From contig CALHGI010000244.1 of assembly GCA_938029995.1 (NCBI GenBank), positions 1-5,754 on the forward strand: 5,754 nucleotides of DNA. The letters are read 5' to 3'. The stretch's first letter is position 1; every line of letters begins with the position of its first letter. A program made the position numbers and the translations under genes. Of this stretch, positions 1 to 5,369 are shown one piece after another. The notes below the pieces were generated by a model, which saw only the letters and a list, made by a program, of their open reading frames with translations, searched no databases and had not been told where the DNA came from. Source of the DNA: an uncultured cyanobacterium. GTDB lineage: Bacteria; Cyanobacteriota; Cyanobacteriia; Phormidesmidales; Phormidesmidaceae.

Positions 1-47
1 ATGGTGGTCACCCAGTCAACATCGCAGGGCTCCTTCATCACTTCCCA

Positions 48-1034
48 ATGGATTTAGTCACGCTTCAAGGACTGCTCGACAACGTTTCCTTCGCCGTCCT
101 GTTCATTACTATGCTCCTCTACTGGAGCAGCCTGGCCTTTACAGCCATCCCCTGGCTTAAAGTTTTGGGCACCACCGGCATGGCCATTGCCAACCTCTGC
201 ATAGCAGCCCTGCTGATCGCCCGATGGATCGAAGGGGGCTATTTTCCCCTCAGTAATCTGTACGAGTCCCTCTTCTTTATAGCCTGGGGCATTACCGCCA
301 TCCATTTCGTCGCTGAGCGCATGAGCAATAGCCTCTGGGTTGGAGCCATGACCGCCCCAGCCGCCATGGGGATCGTTGCTTTCGCCACCCTCACATTGCC
401 CGACACCATGCAGCATTCCGAGCCCCTGGTGCCCGCCCTCAAGTCCAACTGGCTGATGATGCATGTCAGCGTTATGCTCCTGAGCTATGCGGCTTTGATG
501 GTCGGGTCATTGGTGGCAATCGCATTCCTCATTGTTACCCGTGGTCAGGCGGTTGAACTTAAGGGTAGTTCCGTGGGCACAGGCGGATTTCGCGATCGCA
601 AATACACCCTCAAGCGCCCCCCCGAAGCCTCGACCGCCGCCACCATCGCCACCACCGGGGGCGGCACCGCCGTCCTAGAACAGCCTAAAGCTGCCGCCCT
701 ATCCATGCAGCGCCTCACCCTAGCCGACACCCTAGACAACATCAGCTACCGCATCATCGGCCTGGGCTTCCCCCTACTCACCATCGGCATCATCTCCGGC
801 GGCGTCTGGGCCAACGAAGCCTGGGGCTCTTATTGGAGCTGGGACCCCAAAGAAACCTGGGCCTTAATTACCTGGCTAGTATTTGCCGCCTACCTCCATT
901 CCCGCATCACCAAAGGCTGGCAAGGGCGAAAACCCGCCTTCATCGCCGCCACCGGCTTCGTCGTCGTCTGGGTCTGCTATTTAGGCGTAAACCTATTAGG
1001 CAAAGGCCTACACAGCTACGGCTGGTTTTTCTAA
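48..1034 (+). CDS. ccsA: Cytochrome c biogenesis protein CcsA (heme-handling subunit of System II)
   Basis: Polytopic membrane protein of 328 aa that, with Ccs1/CcsB, is known to carry heme across the thylakoid or plasma membrane and help attach it to apocytochromes c such as cytochromes f and c6. Seen: the tryptophan-rich WWD-type signature [13 protein letters not shown] at residues 259-271, histidines H139, H284 and H322 suited to heme ligation, and about eight hydrophobic segments (roughly 13-33, 42-60, 72-90, 98-116, 136-164, 235-252, 268-285, 298-316). Length fits the cyanobacterial and plastid Ycf5 family. A hydrophilic Ala/Thr/Gly-rich loop (about 166-225) is probably lineage-specific. 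The ATG at 48 gives the expected short N-terminus before the first helix, although no Shine-Dalgarno is visible. Some databases call this same protein CcsB or ResC, a naming clash rather than a different function. It converges on the SDR-like gene. Confidence 0.95.
   Translation: MDLVTLQGLLDNVSFAVLFITMLLYWSSLAFTAIPWLKVLGTTGMAIANLCIAALLIARWIEGGYFPLSNLYESLFFIAWGITAIHFVAERMSNSLWVGAMTAPAAMGIVAFATLTLPDTMQHSEPLVPALKSNWLMMHVSVMLLSYAALMVGSLVAIAFLIVTRGQAVELKGSSVGTGGFRDRKYTLKRPPEASTAATIATTGGGTAVLEQPKAAALSMQRLTLADTLDNISYRIIGLGFPLLTIGIISGGVWANEAWGSYWSWDPKETWALITWLVFAAYLHSRITKGWQGRKPAFIAATGFVVVWVCYLGVNLLGKGLHSYGWFF
592..599. repeat. HIP1 octamer GCGATCGC
   Basis: A perfect GCGATCGC palindrome, the highly iterated palindrome that is over-represented in many cyanobacterial genomes. 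It lies inside ccsA in the codons for the non-conserved hydrophilic loop (FRDRK, about residues 181-185). It is the only copy I found in the window and supports the cyanobacterial assignment. Confidence 0.85.
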
Positions 1035-1086
1035 TGGCATAAATGCTGGACCTCAAAAAACGCTGGACCAGGCCTCGGGCGCATCA

Positions 1087-1105
1087 GGAGGGTGGGCCGC
1101 CCTCC
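1087..1105. other. GC-rich inverted repeat between convergent genes
   Basis: GGAGGG at 1087-1092 pairs with CCCTCC at 1100-1105 around a 7-nt loop, in the 111-bp gap between the ccsA stop and the SDR-like stop. A run of seven A follows at 1108-1114. For + strand transcripts there is no U-tract after the stem. For the opposite strand the nearest U-tract (complement of the A6 run near 1055-1060) is too far from the stem. It may help end or stabilise the converging transcripts, but it is not a canonical intrinsic terminator. A second small GGGC/GCCC dyad lies just beyond, at about 1132-1144. Confidence 0.35.
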
Positions 1106-1145
1106 CCAAAAAAATCTAACCGATACATGGGGGGCCGTGCCCGCC

Positions 1146-1805
1146 CTACGCCACCCCAGCAAACAATGCCTCAAACGATTGCGCCTGGGCCTCCGCACCC
1201 ACCACAATCTCCACAATTTTATTTTCAGCCCCCGCCTCCCGCAGCGCCGCAATACAAACCTCAGCCACTTTTTCCCTAGCGATCCCCCCCTCAAATAGCG
1301 AATCCGCCGAGGCCATTACAATCGCCTCCCCACTATCCTCGCTACGCAACCCCCCAGGCCGCACAATCGTATAGGTCAAACCACTTTTGGCAATGTAAGC
1401 CTCCGCCTGTTTCTTCCAAAACAACACCAGCCAAAACAAATTCAGCGGATGGAAAAACTTCGACACACAGAGGGATGACACAATCACAAACCGCTGCACA
1501 CCGGTTTCCCTAGCCACATCCACCAAGTTCTTAGTTCCCACGAAATCCACCTGATAGGGACCCGTCACATCAAAACTCGGAGCGGCCCCCGTCGCACAAA
1601 TCACCGCATCACAACCCGCCATGGCCGCCCTCAGGGTGTCGGGCTTCAACACATCCCCAACCACCACATCAACCACATCGGAAAAATCTGCCTTGGCCCG
1701 ATCCCGCACCATCGCCCTGGCCGACATCCCCGAACCCTCTGCACTGAGCTGGGTCGTCACCCACCGGCCCGTTTTACCCGTCGCACCCACAACCAATACT
1801 TTCAT
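1146..1805 (-). CDS. NAD(P)-binding SDR-like protein (atypical SDR, NmrA/Tic62/Ycf39-like)
   Basis: A 219-aa single-domain Rossmann protein. Seen: the dinucleotide-binding motif GATGKTG at residues 7-13 right after the first beta strand, an R34-D35 pair after the second strand as in NADP-preferring members, GD at 50-51, CATGAAP at 70-76, a strand ending VSS at 109-111, and TIVRPGGL at 146-153. The usual YxxxK catalytic pair is not evident, which fits atypical SDRs that bind NAD(P) as redox sensors or scaffolds. A hydrophobic stretch LNLFWLVLFW (121-130) suggests membrane or partner contact. Plant plastid homologues of similar size exist. The substrate is unknown. The ATG at 1805 is preferred over an in-frame GTG one codon upstream (1808) because the GAGGA ribosome site sits 6 nt from the ATG and only 3 nt from the GTG. 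The downstream neighbour is ccsA, convergent. Confidence 0.85.
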   Translation of the reverse strand: MKVLVVGATGKTGRWVTTQLSAEGSGMSARAMVRDRAKADFSDVVDVVVGDVLKPDTLRAAMAGCDAVICATGAAPSFDVTGPYQVDFVGTKNLVDVARETGVQRFVIVSSLCVSKFFHPLNLFWLVLFWKKQAEAYIAKSGLTYTIVRPGGLRSEDSGEAIVMASADSLFEGGIAREKVAEVCIAALREAGAENKIVEIVVGAEAQAQSFEALFAGVA

Positions 1806-1811
1806 CACAGA

Positions 1812-1816
1812 TCCTC
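1812..1816 (-). promoter_or_regulatory. Ribosome binding site deciding the start of the SDR-like gene
   Basis: On the minus strand the sequence reads GAGGA, then six bases, then ATG. A GTG codon lies directly before that ATG. The 6-nt spacing to the ATG is normal and the 3-nt spacing to the GTG is poor, so the ATG at 1805-1803 is the likely start. Confidence 0.65.
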
Positions 1817-1973
1817 TACAGCAATCACCACAGTTGATGTCTCACCCCATCAAACTATCAAACTGTAACGATGACTGCACTACAGGGATAAATGCTCTGT
1901 TATGAATAGCTTGGGCAATATGTATGTGGCTAATAAAGCAGCCAAGTTTCCCAGCTTTACATTTGACTGTCCG

Positions 1974-1986
1974 TATCTTTGAAAAT
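1974..1986 (+). repeat. 13-bp direct repeat TATCTTTGAAAAT, copy 1
   Basis: TATCTTTGAAAAT occurs here and again at 2271-2283, 297 bp apart. The similarity continues loosely past the exact match, with TTAAG here against TTAAC in the second copy. It lies mid-gap. Its role is unknown and chance is possible in A+T-rich DNA. Confidence 0.5.
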
Positions 1987-2270
1987 CGTTAAGTCTGCAA
2001 TGAAAAAATTGTGCTCCTCAAAAAATCGATTAAACTTAATGAAACACAATAGAACTTATACAGGTGGTCAAAATAGTCGAATATGACTGTCGTCCTTAAG
2101 TCTATATCCGTAGTTTGACGATAGCTACTTATTTTTTTTACTCAGTACCCTAGGACCATGGCGATCATTAATTGACTTATCCCGTGGGTCTAATCTCTGT
2201 AGATGTAGCTCAAAGTTATCGCCCAATCGTTAACAATCATTCCCTACAGGTTGCTAGTTCAGCTGTGGGT

Positions 2271-2283
2271 TATCTTTGAAAAT
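2271..2283 (+). repeat. 13-bp direct repeat TATCTTTGAAAAT, copy 2
   Basis: Second exact copy of the motif at 1974-1986. It ends 11 bp before the DUF1997 start codon, so it would lie in the 5' untranslated leader or at the ribosome entry region. No Shine-Dalgarno is visible between it and the ATG. Confidence 0.5.
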
Positions 2284-2294
2284 TTTTTAACTTT

Positions 2295-2969
2295 ATGGAC
2301 GTGTCCTCTACGCAATACCCTCAATCAGGCATCCCCAACATTGCACCGATGGCAACTATACCAGGGCCAACGGTAGCCGATGGTAGTGAAGGCTGTCAGA
2401 CACCAGACACCATCGTTTTTGAAGGGTATTACGTTGGCAATATGGAGATGTTTGCCGACATTGATACCGTGGCCCACTACCTAGACTCCCATCAAGGGTG
2501 GTTTTCCCGCTGTGCTCAGCCAATGGATGTTAAGCCCATTGGCCACAACGGTTATGCCATCTCCCTAGGTCGCTTTGGCAGCCTCAATTTTCAGATTCAG
2601 CCCAAAATCGGCCTACATCTGCTGCCCCAAAACCAGGGGGTTTATCGCATCGAAACGATCCCCGTACCCGGTCATGAACCCGAGGGCTACGATGTGGACT
2701 TTCAGGCGGCCATGTCCCTAGCTGAAAAGCAACAGCAGGAACTGCCCGTTGAGCAAGCGACCCATGTGGAGTGGGAACTTAATTTACAGACCAAGGTTCA
2801 AATGCCTAAGTTTATCCAGGCATTGCCCCAGTCATTGGTCAAAGCATCCGGTGATAAGCTGCTCAACCAGATTGTTCGGCAAATTTCTAAGCGCCTTACC
2901 CACAAGGTGCAGGAAGACTTCCACACCATGATGAACCTCCCCCTGCCAGGGCGTAAACGCCGACGTTAG
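2295..2969 (+). CDS. DUF1997 family protein
   Basis: A soluble protein of 224 aa with no signal peptide or membrane helix. Residues 1-38 are low-complexity and probably disordered. The conserved part runs from about 40 to 215, beginning FEGYYVGNMEMF, with GRFGSLNFQIQPKIGLHLLP (92-111), VEWELNLQTKV (158-168) and a C-terminal amphipathic stretch (about 173-210). It ends in a basic KRRR tail. I recognise this pattern as the DUF1997 family found in cyanobacteria and plant plastids; the biochemical role is not established. The alternation of strands and a long C-terminal helix is reminiscent of SRPBCC/START-like lipid or pigment binders, which is inference only. The start at 2295 lacks a clear Shine-Dalgarno. 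An internal ATG (M19, 2349) would remove only non-conserved residues, so the true start is uncertain. The stop overlaps the convergent DUF362 stop by 4 nt. Confidence 0.85.
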   Translation: MDVSSTQYPQSGIPNIAPMATIPGPTVADGSEGCQTPDTIVFEGYYVGNMEMFADIDTVAHYLDSHQGWFSRCAQPMDVKPIGHNGYAISLGRFGSLNFQIQPKIGLHLLPQNQGVYRIETIPVPGHEPEGYDVDFQAAMSLAEKQQQELPVEQATHVEWELNLQTKVQMPKFIQALPQSLVKASGDKLLNQIVRQISKRLTHKVQEDFHTMMNLPLPGRKRRR

Positions 2970-3808
2970 ATTGCTGCGTTCCTGAGTTGTTCAATGGGCT
3001 TTAGATAGCTGGCCTCCGGCTCTTGGGCCACCTGGCAAGCCCGTCGATCAATTGACAGAAGGTCTTCACCCCAAATCACATGCCCCAGTTCAAAGCCGGT
3101 GCCCACGTCGGGGCGCCAGTCTTTGCTGATGAACTTTTGACTACAGTCAACCACCCCACCATCGAACAGGTGGCCGATGGAAAAATAAACATCCTGCAAA
3201 ATTTGTGGCACCGAGGGTCGGTGTAGCTGTCCCCTGGAATTAACGCTGCGGGCCTTATATTTAGCCCTAGGAAATAATCCATATAGGTTTTTAAGGGTGG
3301 CCGACACCAGGGGCTGGTCCTTGAGGCTAGTAATCTTAAAGGCACTCACAGAGATGCGACAGTCCACCTCACTGAGCAGTTTGGGAGCCCACATTTCTGC
3401 GTAGCGCACGGGGCGAGTTAATTGGTTGGGGTAGGCAATACAGGGCAGGGTATCGGCATCTAGCACCGCCATCCCCCCATCTAAAATGTCATAAAGGCCA
3501 TTTTTACTGGCAATGTCCGCTAAAGATATCGGTGAGCAAACCCCCTCGACAATCAGAATCTCAGCTTGGGGGCTCGCCTGGCGCAACCCCTGAAGCACCT
3601 TAGATAGCACGGTCATCCCCACGGTTACCGGCGGACCTTTGGGGTAGCCCAGGTTAGGTTTGACTAAAATTCGCGTTGCCCCTTGGGCCGCCACTGGCGG
3701 ACTATAAATAAAGTCTGCCACCTTAACCGTATGCGTGTTAGCAGTGTGGACCTTAGCACTGGAGGTGGCAGGTTGCCCCCCTTGTTTTTGAGTAGTCTGA
3801 GCAGCCAT
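2966..3808 (-). CDS. DUF362 domain-containing protein
   Basis: A 280-aa protein when started at the ATG at 3808. Seen: ILVKPNLGYPKGPPVTV (47-63), EILIVEGVCSP (83-93), a central VDCRISVSAFK (148-158), LKNLYGLFPRAKYKARS (172-188), LHRPSVPQILQD (195-206) and FDGGVVD (215-221). These match the DUF362 family as it appears in cyanobacteria. Unlike some family members it carries no CxxC-type iron-sulfur ferredoxin segment. Function is unproven. No signal peptide or membrane helix is present. The first 28 or so residues (Gln/Thr/Ser-rich) are not conserved-looking, so a later start is possible, for example the GTG before ADFIYSPP. The frame stays open upstream to 3997, but that part lies opposite folP and reads less like protein. 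An AAAGG sits only 2 nt before the ATG, which is closer than usual. Confidence 0.85.
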   Translation of the reverse strand: MAAQTTQKQGGQPATSSAKVHTANTHTVKVADFIYSPPVAAQGATRILVKPNLGYPKGPPVTVGMTVLSKVLQGLRQASPQAEILIVEGVCSPISLADIASKNGLYDILDGGMAVLDADTLPCIAYPNQLTRPVRYAEMWAPKLLSEVDCRISVSAFKITSLKDQPLVSATLKNLYGLFPRAKYKARSVNSRGQLHRPSVPQILQDVYFSIGHLFDGGVVDCSQKFISKDWRPDVGTGFELGHVIWGEDLLSIDRRACQVAQEPEASYLKPIEQLRNAAI

Positions 3809-4898
3809 GACCTTTACGGTGATAACCCGCGGTTTTAAGCAGGAATTTGAACGATGGACCGATGCGCTGGAAACCGCCAATGGTCTAAGACCACAGCTTA
3901 AAAGCTGGTTCGTTGACATTCGCATATTTGACGGCAAAAGCCTGGTGTGGATGTACAGCAAGCTGCGCGCCCATCCAGAGTACATTGGCCCTGGCACCTA
4001 TGATCGTCTGGGTCGGTTGTTTATGGCCGAAGGCCAAGCCAAAGCCGCTGGCCGCTCACAATGGAATATCCAAGGTCACCCATTCAATTGGGGTGAGCGC
4101 ACCTACCTAATGGGGGTGATCAACATAACACCCGATAGCTTTAGCGATGGCGGTCAATTTAATTCTGTGGCGGCGGCCCTAGAACAAGCCCACAGGCTGC
4201 TAGGGGCCAAGATCGATATTTTGGACATTGGCGGTCAGTCCACCCGCCCAGGGGCTGAACAGATCTCCCTAGGGGAAGAGCTAAATCGAGTTGTGCCGGT
4301 GATCGAGGCTATCCGCCAGGATAAAACCCTTGCTCAAGCCGTCATTTCCATCGACACCACCCGGGCCACCGTTGCCCGTGCGGCCATCGAAGCCGGGGCC
4401 GACATCATTAATGATATTTCCGGAGCGACCTATGAACCCGACATGCTTAAGGTTGCCGCCGAAACAAAGGCACCCATTATTCTGATGCATTTGCGAGGTA
4501 CCCCGGAAACCATGCAACAGATGACTGACTATGACGACCTATTGGGTGAGATGTCAGCATTTCTACGTCAGCAAATTGAACGGGCGCTGGAGGTGGGGGT
4601 ACCCAGGGAAAATATTTGCATTGATCCGGGTATTGGTTTTGCTAAAACCTATGCCCAAAACCTCGAAATTTTGCGACGATTACCGGATTTGGCAGCACTG
4701 AACTGCCCTATTTTAGTGGGGGCATCCCGCAAAAGTTTTATCGGTTGGATCTTAGATCAGCCAGATCCCCATCAGCGGGAATGGGGCACAGCGGCGGCCT
4801 GTACGGCGGCGATTGCCGGGGGGGCTGATATTCTGCGGGTACATAGCGCCTCCATGGTTGATGTGGCCCAAGTTGCCGATGCGATTTGGCGACAGTAA
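3807..4898 (+). CDS. folP: Dihydropteroate synthase with an ~84-aa N-terminal extension
   Basis: Known reaction: condenses 6-hydroxymethyl-dihydropterin diphosphate with p-aminobenzoate to dihydropteroate in cytosolic folate synthesis, and is the sulfonamide target. Seen in order: MGVINITPDSFSDGG (102-116), DIGGQSTRPGA (140-150), SIDTTRATVARAA (181-193), ADIINDISGA (198-207), LMHLRGTPETMQ (227-238), DPGIGFAKT (273-281), VGASRKSF (304-311) and DILRVHSASM (341-350). Residues matching the E. coli active site are all present: N106, D183, N202, D273, K309, R344, H346. The DHPS domain begins near residue 85 (QWNIQGHPFNWGERTYLMG). The full ORF is 363 aa against about 280 in typical FolP. Residues 1-84 form a compact, protein-like extension that I cannot name. 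The nearest in-frame ATG to the domain is M73 (4023), which would give 291 aa. No strong Shine-Dalgarno precedes either start. folP is divergent from DUF362. Confidence 0.93.
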   Translation: MTFTVITRGFKQEFERWTDALETANGLRPQLKSWFVDIRIFDGKSLVWMYSKLRAHPEYIGPGTYDRLGRLFMAEGQAKAAGRSQWNIQGHPFNWGERTYLMGVINITPDSFSDGGQFNSVAAALEQAHRLLGAKIDILDIGGQSTRPGAEQISLGEELNRVVPVIEAIRQDKTLAQAVISIDTTRATVARAAIEAGADIINDISGATYEPDMLKVAAETKAPIILMHLRGTPETMQQMTDYDDLLGEMSAFLRQQIERALEVGVPRENICIDPGIGFAKTYAQNLEILRRLPDLAALNCPILVGASRKSFIGWILDQPDPHQREWGTAAACTAAIAGGADILRVHSASMVDVAQVADAIWRQ

Positions 4899-4941
4899 AC
4901 CGAGCTAGCCATTATGGGGGTCACCGCCGACAAGTTGGGCA

Positions 4942-4970
4942 ATATCAAATTAATGAATATTGATATCAAA
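4942..4970. promoter_or_regulatory. ATATCAAA direct repeats with overlapping TTGATATCAA palindrome (candidate operator)
   Basis: ATATCAAA occurs at 4942-4949 and again at 4963-4970, exactly 21 bp apart, or two helical turns. The second copy is part of a perfect 10-bp palindrome TTGATATCAA (4960-4969). The first copy also pairs with TTGATAT (4960-4966) as a 7-bp stem with an 11-nt loop. It could be a protein-binding site or an AT-rich hairpin at the folP 3' end, 43 nt after the stop codon. No regulator is identified. Confidence 0.4.
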
Positions 4971-4989
4971 CCGTGACAAGTTACCGGAA

Positions 4990-5001
4990 ATTTACGTAAA
5001 T
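4990..5001. promoter_or_regulatory. 12-bp perfect palindrome ATTTACGTAAAT
   Basis: A fully symmetric 12-mer, 20 bp downstream of the ATATCAAA/TTGATATCAA block. It has no loop, so it is more plausible as a dimeric DNA-binding site than as an RNA hairpin. No transcription factor is assigned, and chance occurrence is possible. Confidence 0.35.
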
Positions 5002-5153
5002 CTGGGCAAGGAATAGGTTGTAAAGTCCTAGCAACAGTGGCTACGGCTGAAAACCGAGGCCGATGGCTGTGATAAAGTCAGCACGGGTGAATTAGGTTTC
5101 CAGCCATTGGTGATTTAGGGCATTAAACCATCCATAAAAAGGACCAGAACGTC

Positions 5154-5213
5154 ATGACAGACTTTTTTAGCAGTAATCATCCCAAGGAACAGCAACACCG
5201 TTTTTGGAAGTAG
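5154..5213 (+). CDS. Possible 19-aa small ORF or leader peptide
   Basis: ATG at 5154 opens a 19-codon frame, MTDFFSSNHPKEQQHRFWK, ending in TAG at 5211-5213. An AAGGA ribosome-site match (5139-5143) lies 10 nt upstream. The peptide is hydrophilic, with no membrane segment and no run of one amino acid that would suggest classical attenuation. It is followed 5 nt later by an inverted repeat (5219-5248). The upstream position relative to the exported-protein gene would suit a leader peptide, but an ORF this short can arise by chance, and I do not recognise the peptide. Confidence 0.25.
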   Translation: MTDFFSSNHPKEQQHRFWK

Positions 5214-5218
5214 ACATC

Positions 5219-5248
5219 GCAAACGGCTGACTGCACTCACCCGTTTGC
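5219..5248 (+). other. Inverted repeat: possible hairpin after the small ORF
   Basis: GCAAACGG (5219-5226) is a perfect inverse match of CCGTTTGC (5241-5248), giving an 8-bp stem with a 14-nt loop. There is no T-run afterwards (TGCCTCC follows), so it does not meet the usual intrinsic terminator pattern. It lies in the leader of the exported-protein gene and could be an mRNA structure or a factor-binding dyad. Confidence 0.45.
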
Positions 5249-5360
5249 TGCCTCCATAGCTGTAGCCACCTAAAGCTTTCAGGCATTCCCTATGGCTTGC
5301 ACCAAGTTAGATTTTTCAGCCTGAGCGCCGGTCATATCGCAACTATCTGGTTAAGAAAAG

Positions 5361-5365
5361 AGGAG
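5361..5365 (+). promoter_or_regulatory. Strong ribosome binding site of the exported-protein gene
   Basis: AGGAG, extended to GAGGAG from 5360, stands 4 nt before the ATG at 5370. It is the clearest Shine-Dalgarno on the + strand of this window, and it supports the start of a gene that is cut by the window end. Confidence 0.75.
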
Positions 5366-5369
5366 ACCC

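Larger units (their letters stand above)
1809..2294. other. AT-rich divergent intergenic region, no gene seen
   Basis: About 490 bp between the divergent SDR-like and DUF1997 genes, visibly richer in A+T than the flanking coding DNA. It must contain the promoters of both genes, but I found no convincing -35/-10 pair. It holds a 13-bp direct repeat (1974-1986 and 2271-2283), an 8-bp near-tandem (CAAACTAT/CAAACTGT around 1852-1867), a CTGTA...TACAG dyad around 1860-1885, and a weak GTAG/CTAC stem (2110-2128) followed by a T8 run (2132-2139). No long ORF on either strand looks coding. Confidence 0.6.
4899..5369. other. Intergenic region downstream of folP
   Basis: About 470 bp with no gene of normal length. 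It contains paired ATATCAAA motifs with a dyad, a 12-bp perfect palindrome, one possible 19-codon ORF with a ribosome site, and an 8-bp-stem inverted repeat. I found no tRNA and no riboswitch I recognise, and no intrinsic terminator with a proper U-tract after folP. The promoter of the exported-protein gene should lie here, but I could not assign -35/-10 boxes with confidence. Confidence 0.6.

Noticed and set aside
1..57. Possible short reading frames at the left edge: a + frame ending in TAG at 55-57 ([18 protein letters not shown]) and a minus-strand frame starting at 38 ([12 protein letters not shown]...) that leaves the window.
   Set aside because: Only 12-19 codons are visible, and several frames are open here. 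The minus-strand start could be the beginning of a divergent gene, but nothing in the visible residues supports a family.
1043..1298. Proline-rich + strand frames over the ccsA 3' flank and the SDR-like gene.
   Set aside because: The proline richness is produced by the C-rich + strand opposite a convincing Rossmann-fold gene; no motif and no ribosome site.
1860..1885. NtcA-like TGTA...TACA dyad between the SDR-like and DUF1997 genes.
   Set aside because: The spacing between half sites is 13 bases rather than the 8-10 expected for NtcA, and no matching -10 box follows at the right distance.
2172..2200. TTGACT followed by TAATCT as a promoter for DUF1997.
   Set aside because: The spacer is only 13 bases, far from the usual 16-18.
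3809..3997. Upstream extension of the DUF362 frame by 63 codons (start at 3997).
   Set aside because: It lies antisense to the folP N-terminal region, reads as unlikely protein (Ser/Leu/Arg/Cys-rich with no family pattern), and the resulting 343 aa exceeds what the conserved DUF362 region needs.
5063..5095. Ten-codon frame MAVIKSARVN with GAGG four bases upstream.
   Set aside because: Too short to support, and it overlaps no other signal; likely chance.
5020..5100. Possible cobalamin-type riboswitch, because of purine-rich text such as GAAAACCGAGG and CAACAGTGGC.
   Set aside because: The conserved B12-box core (GCCACTG) and the overall element order are not present; resemblance is superficial.
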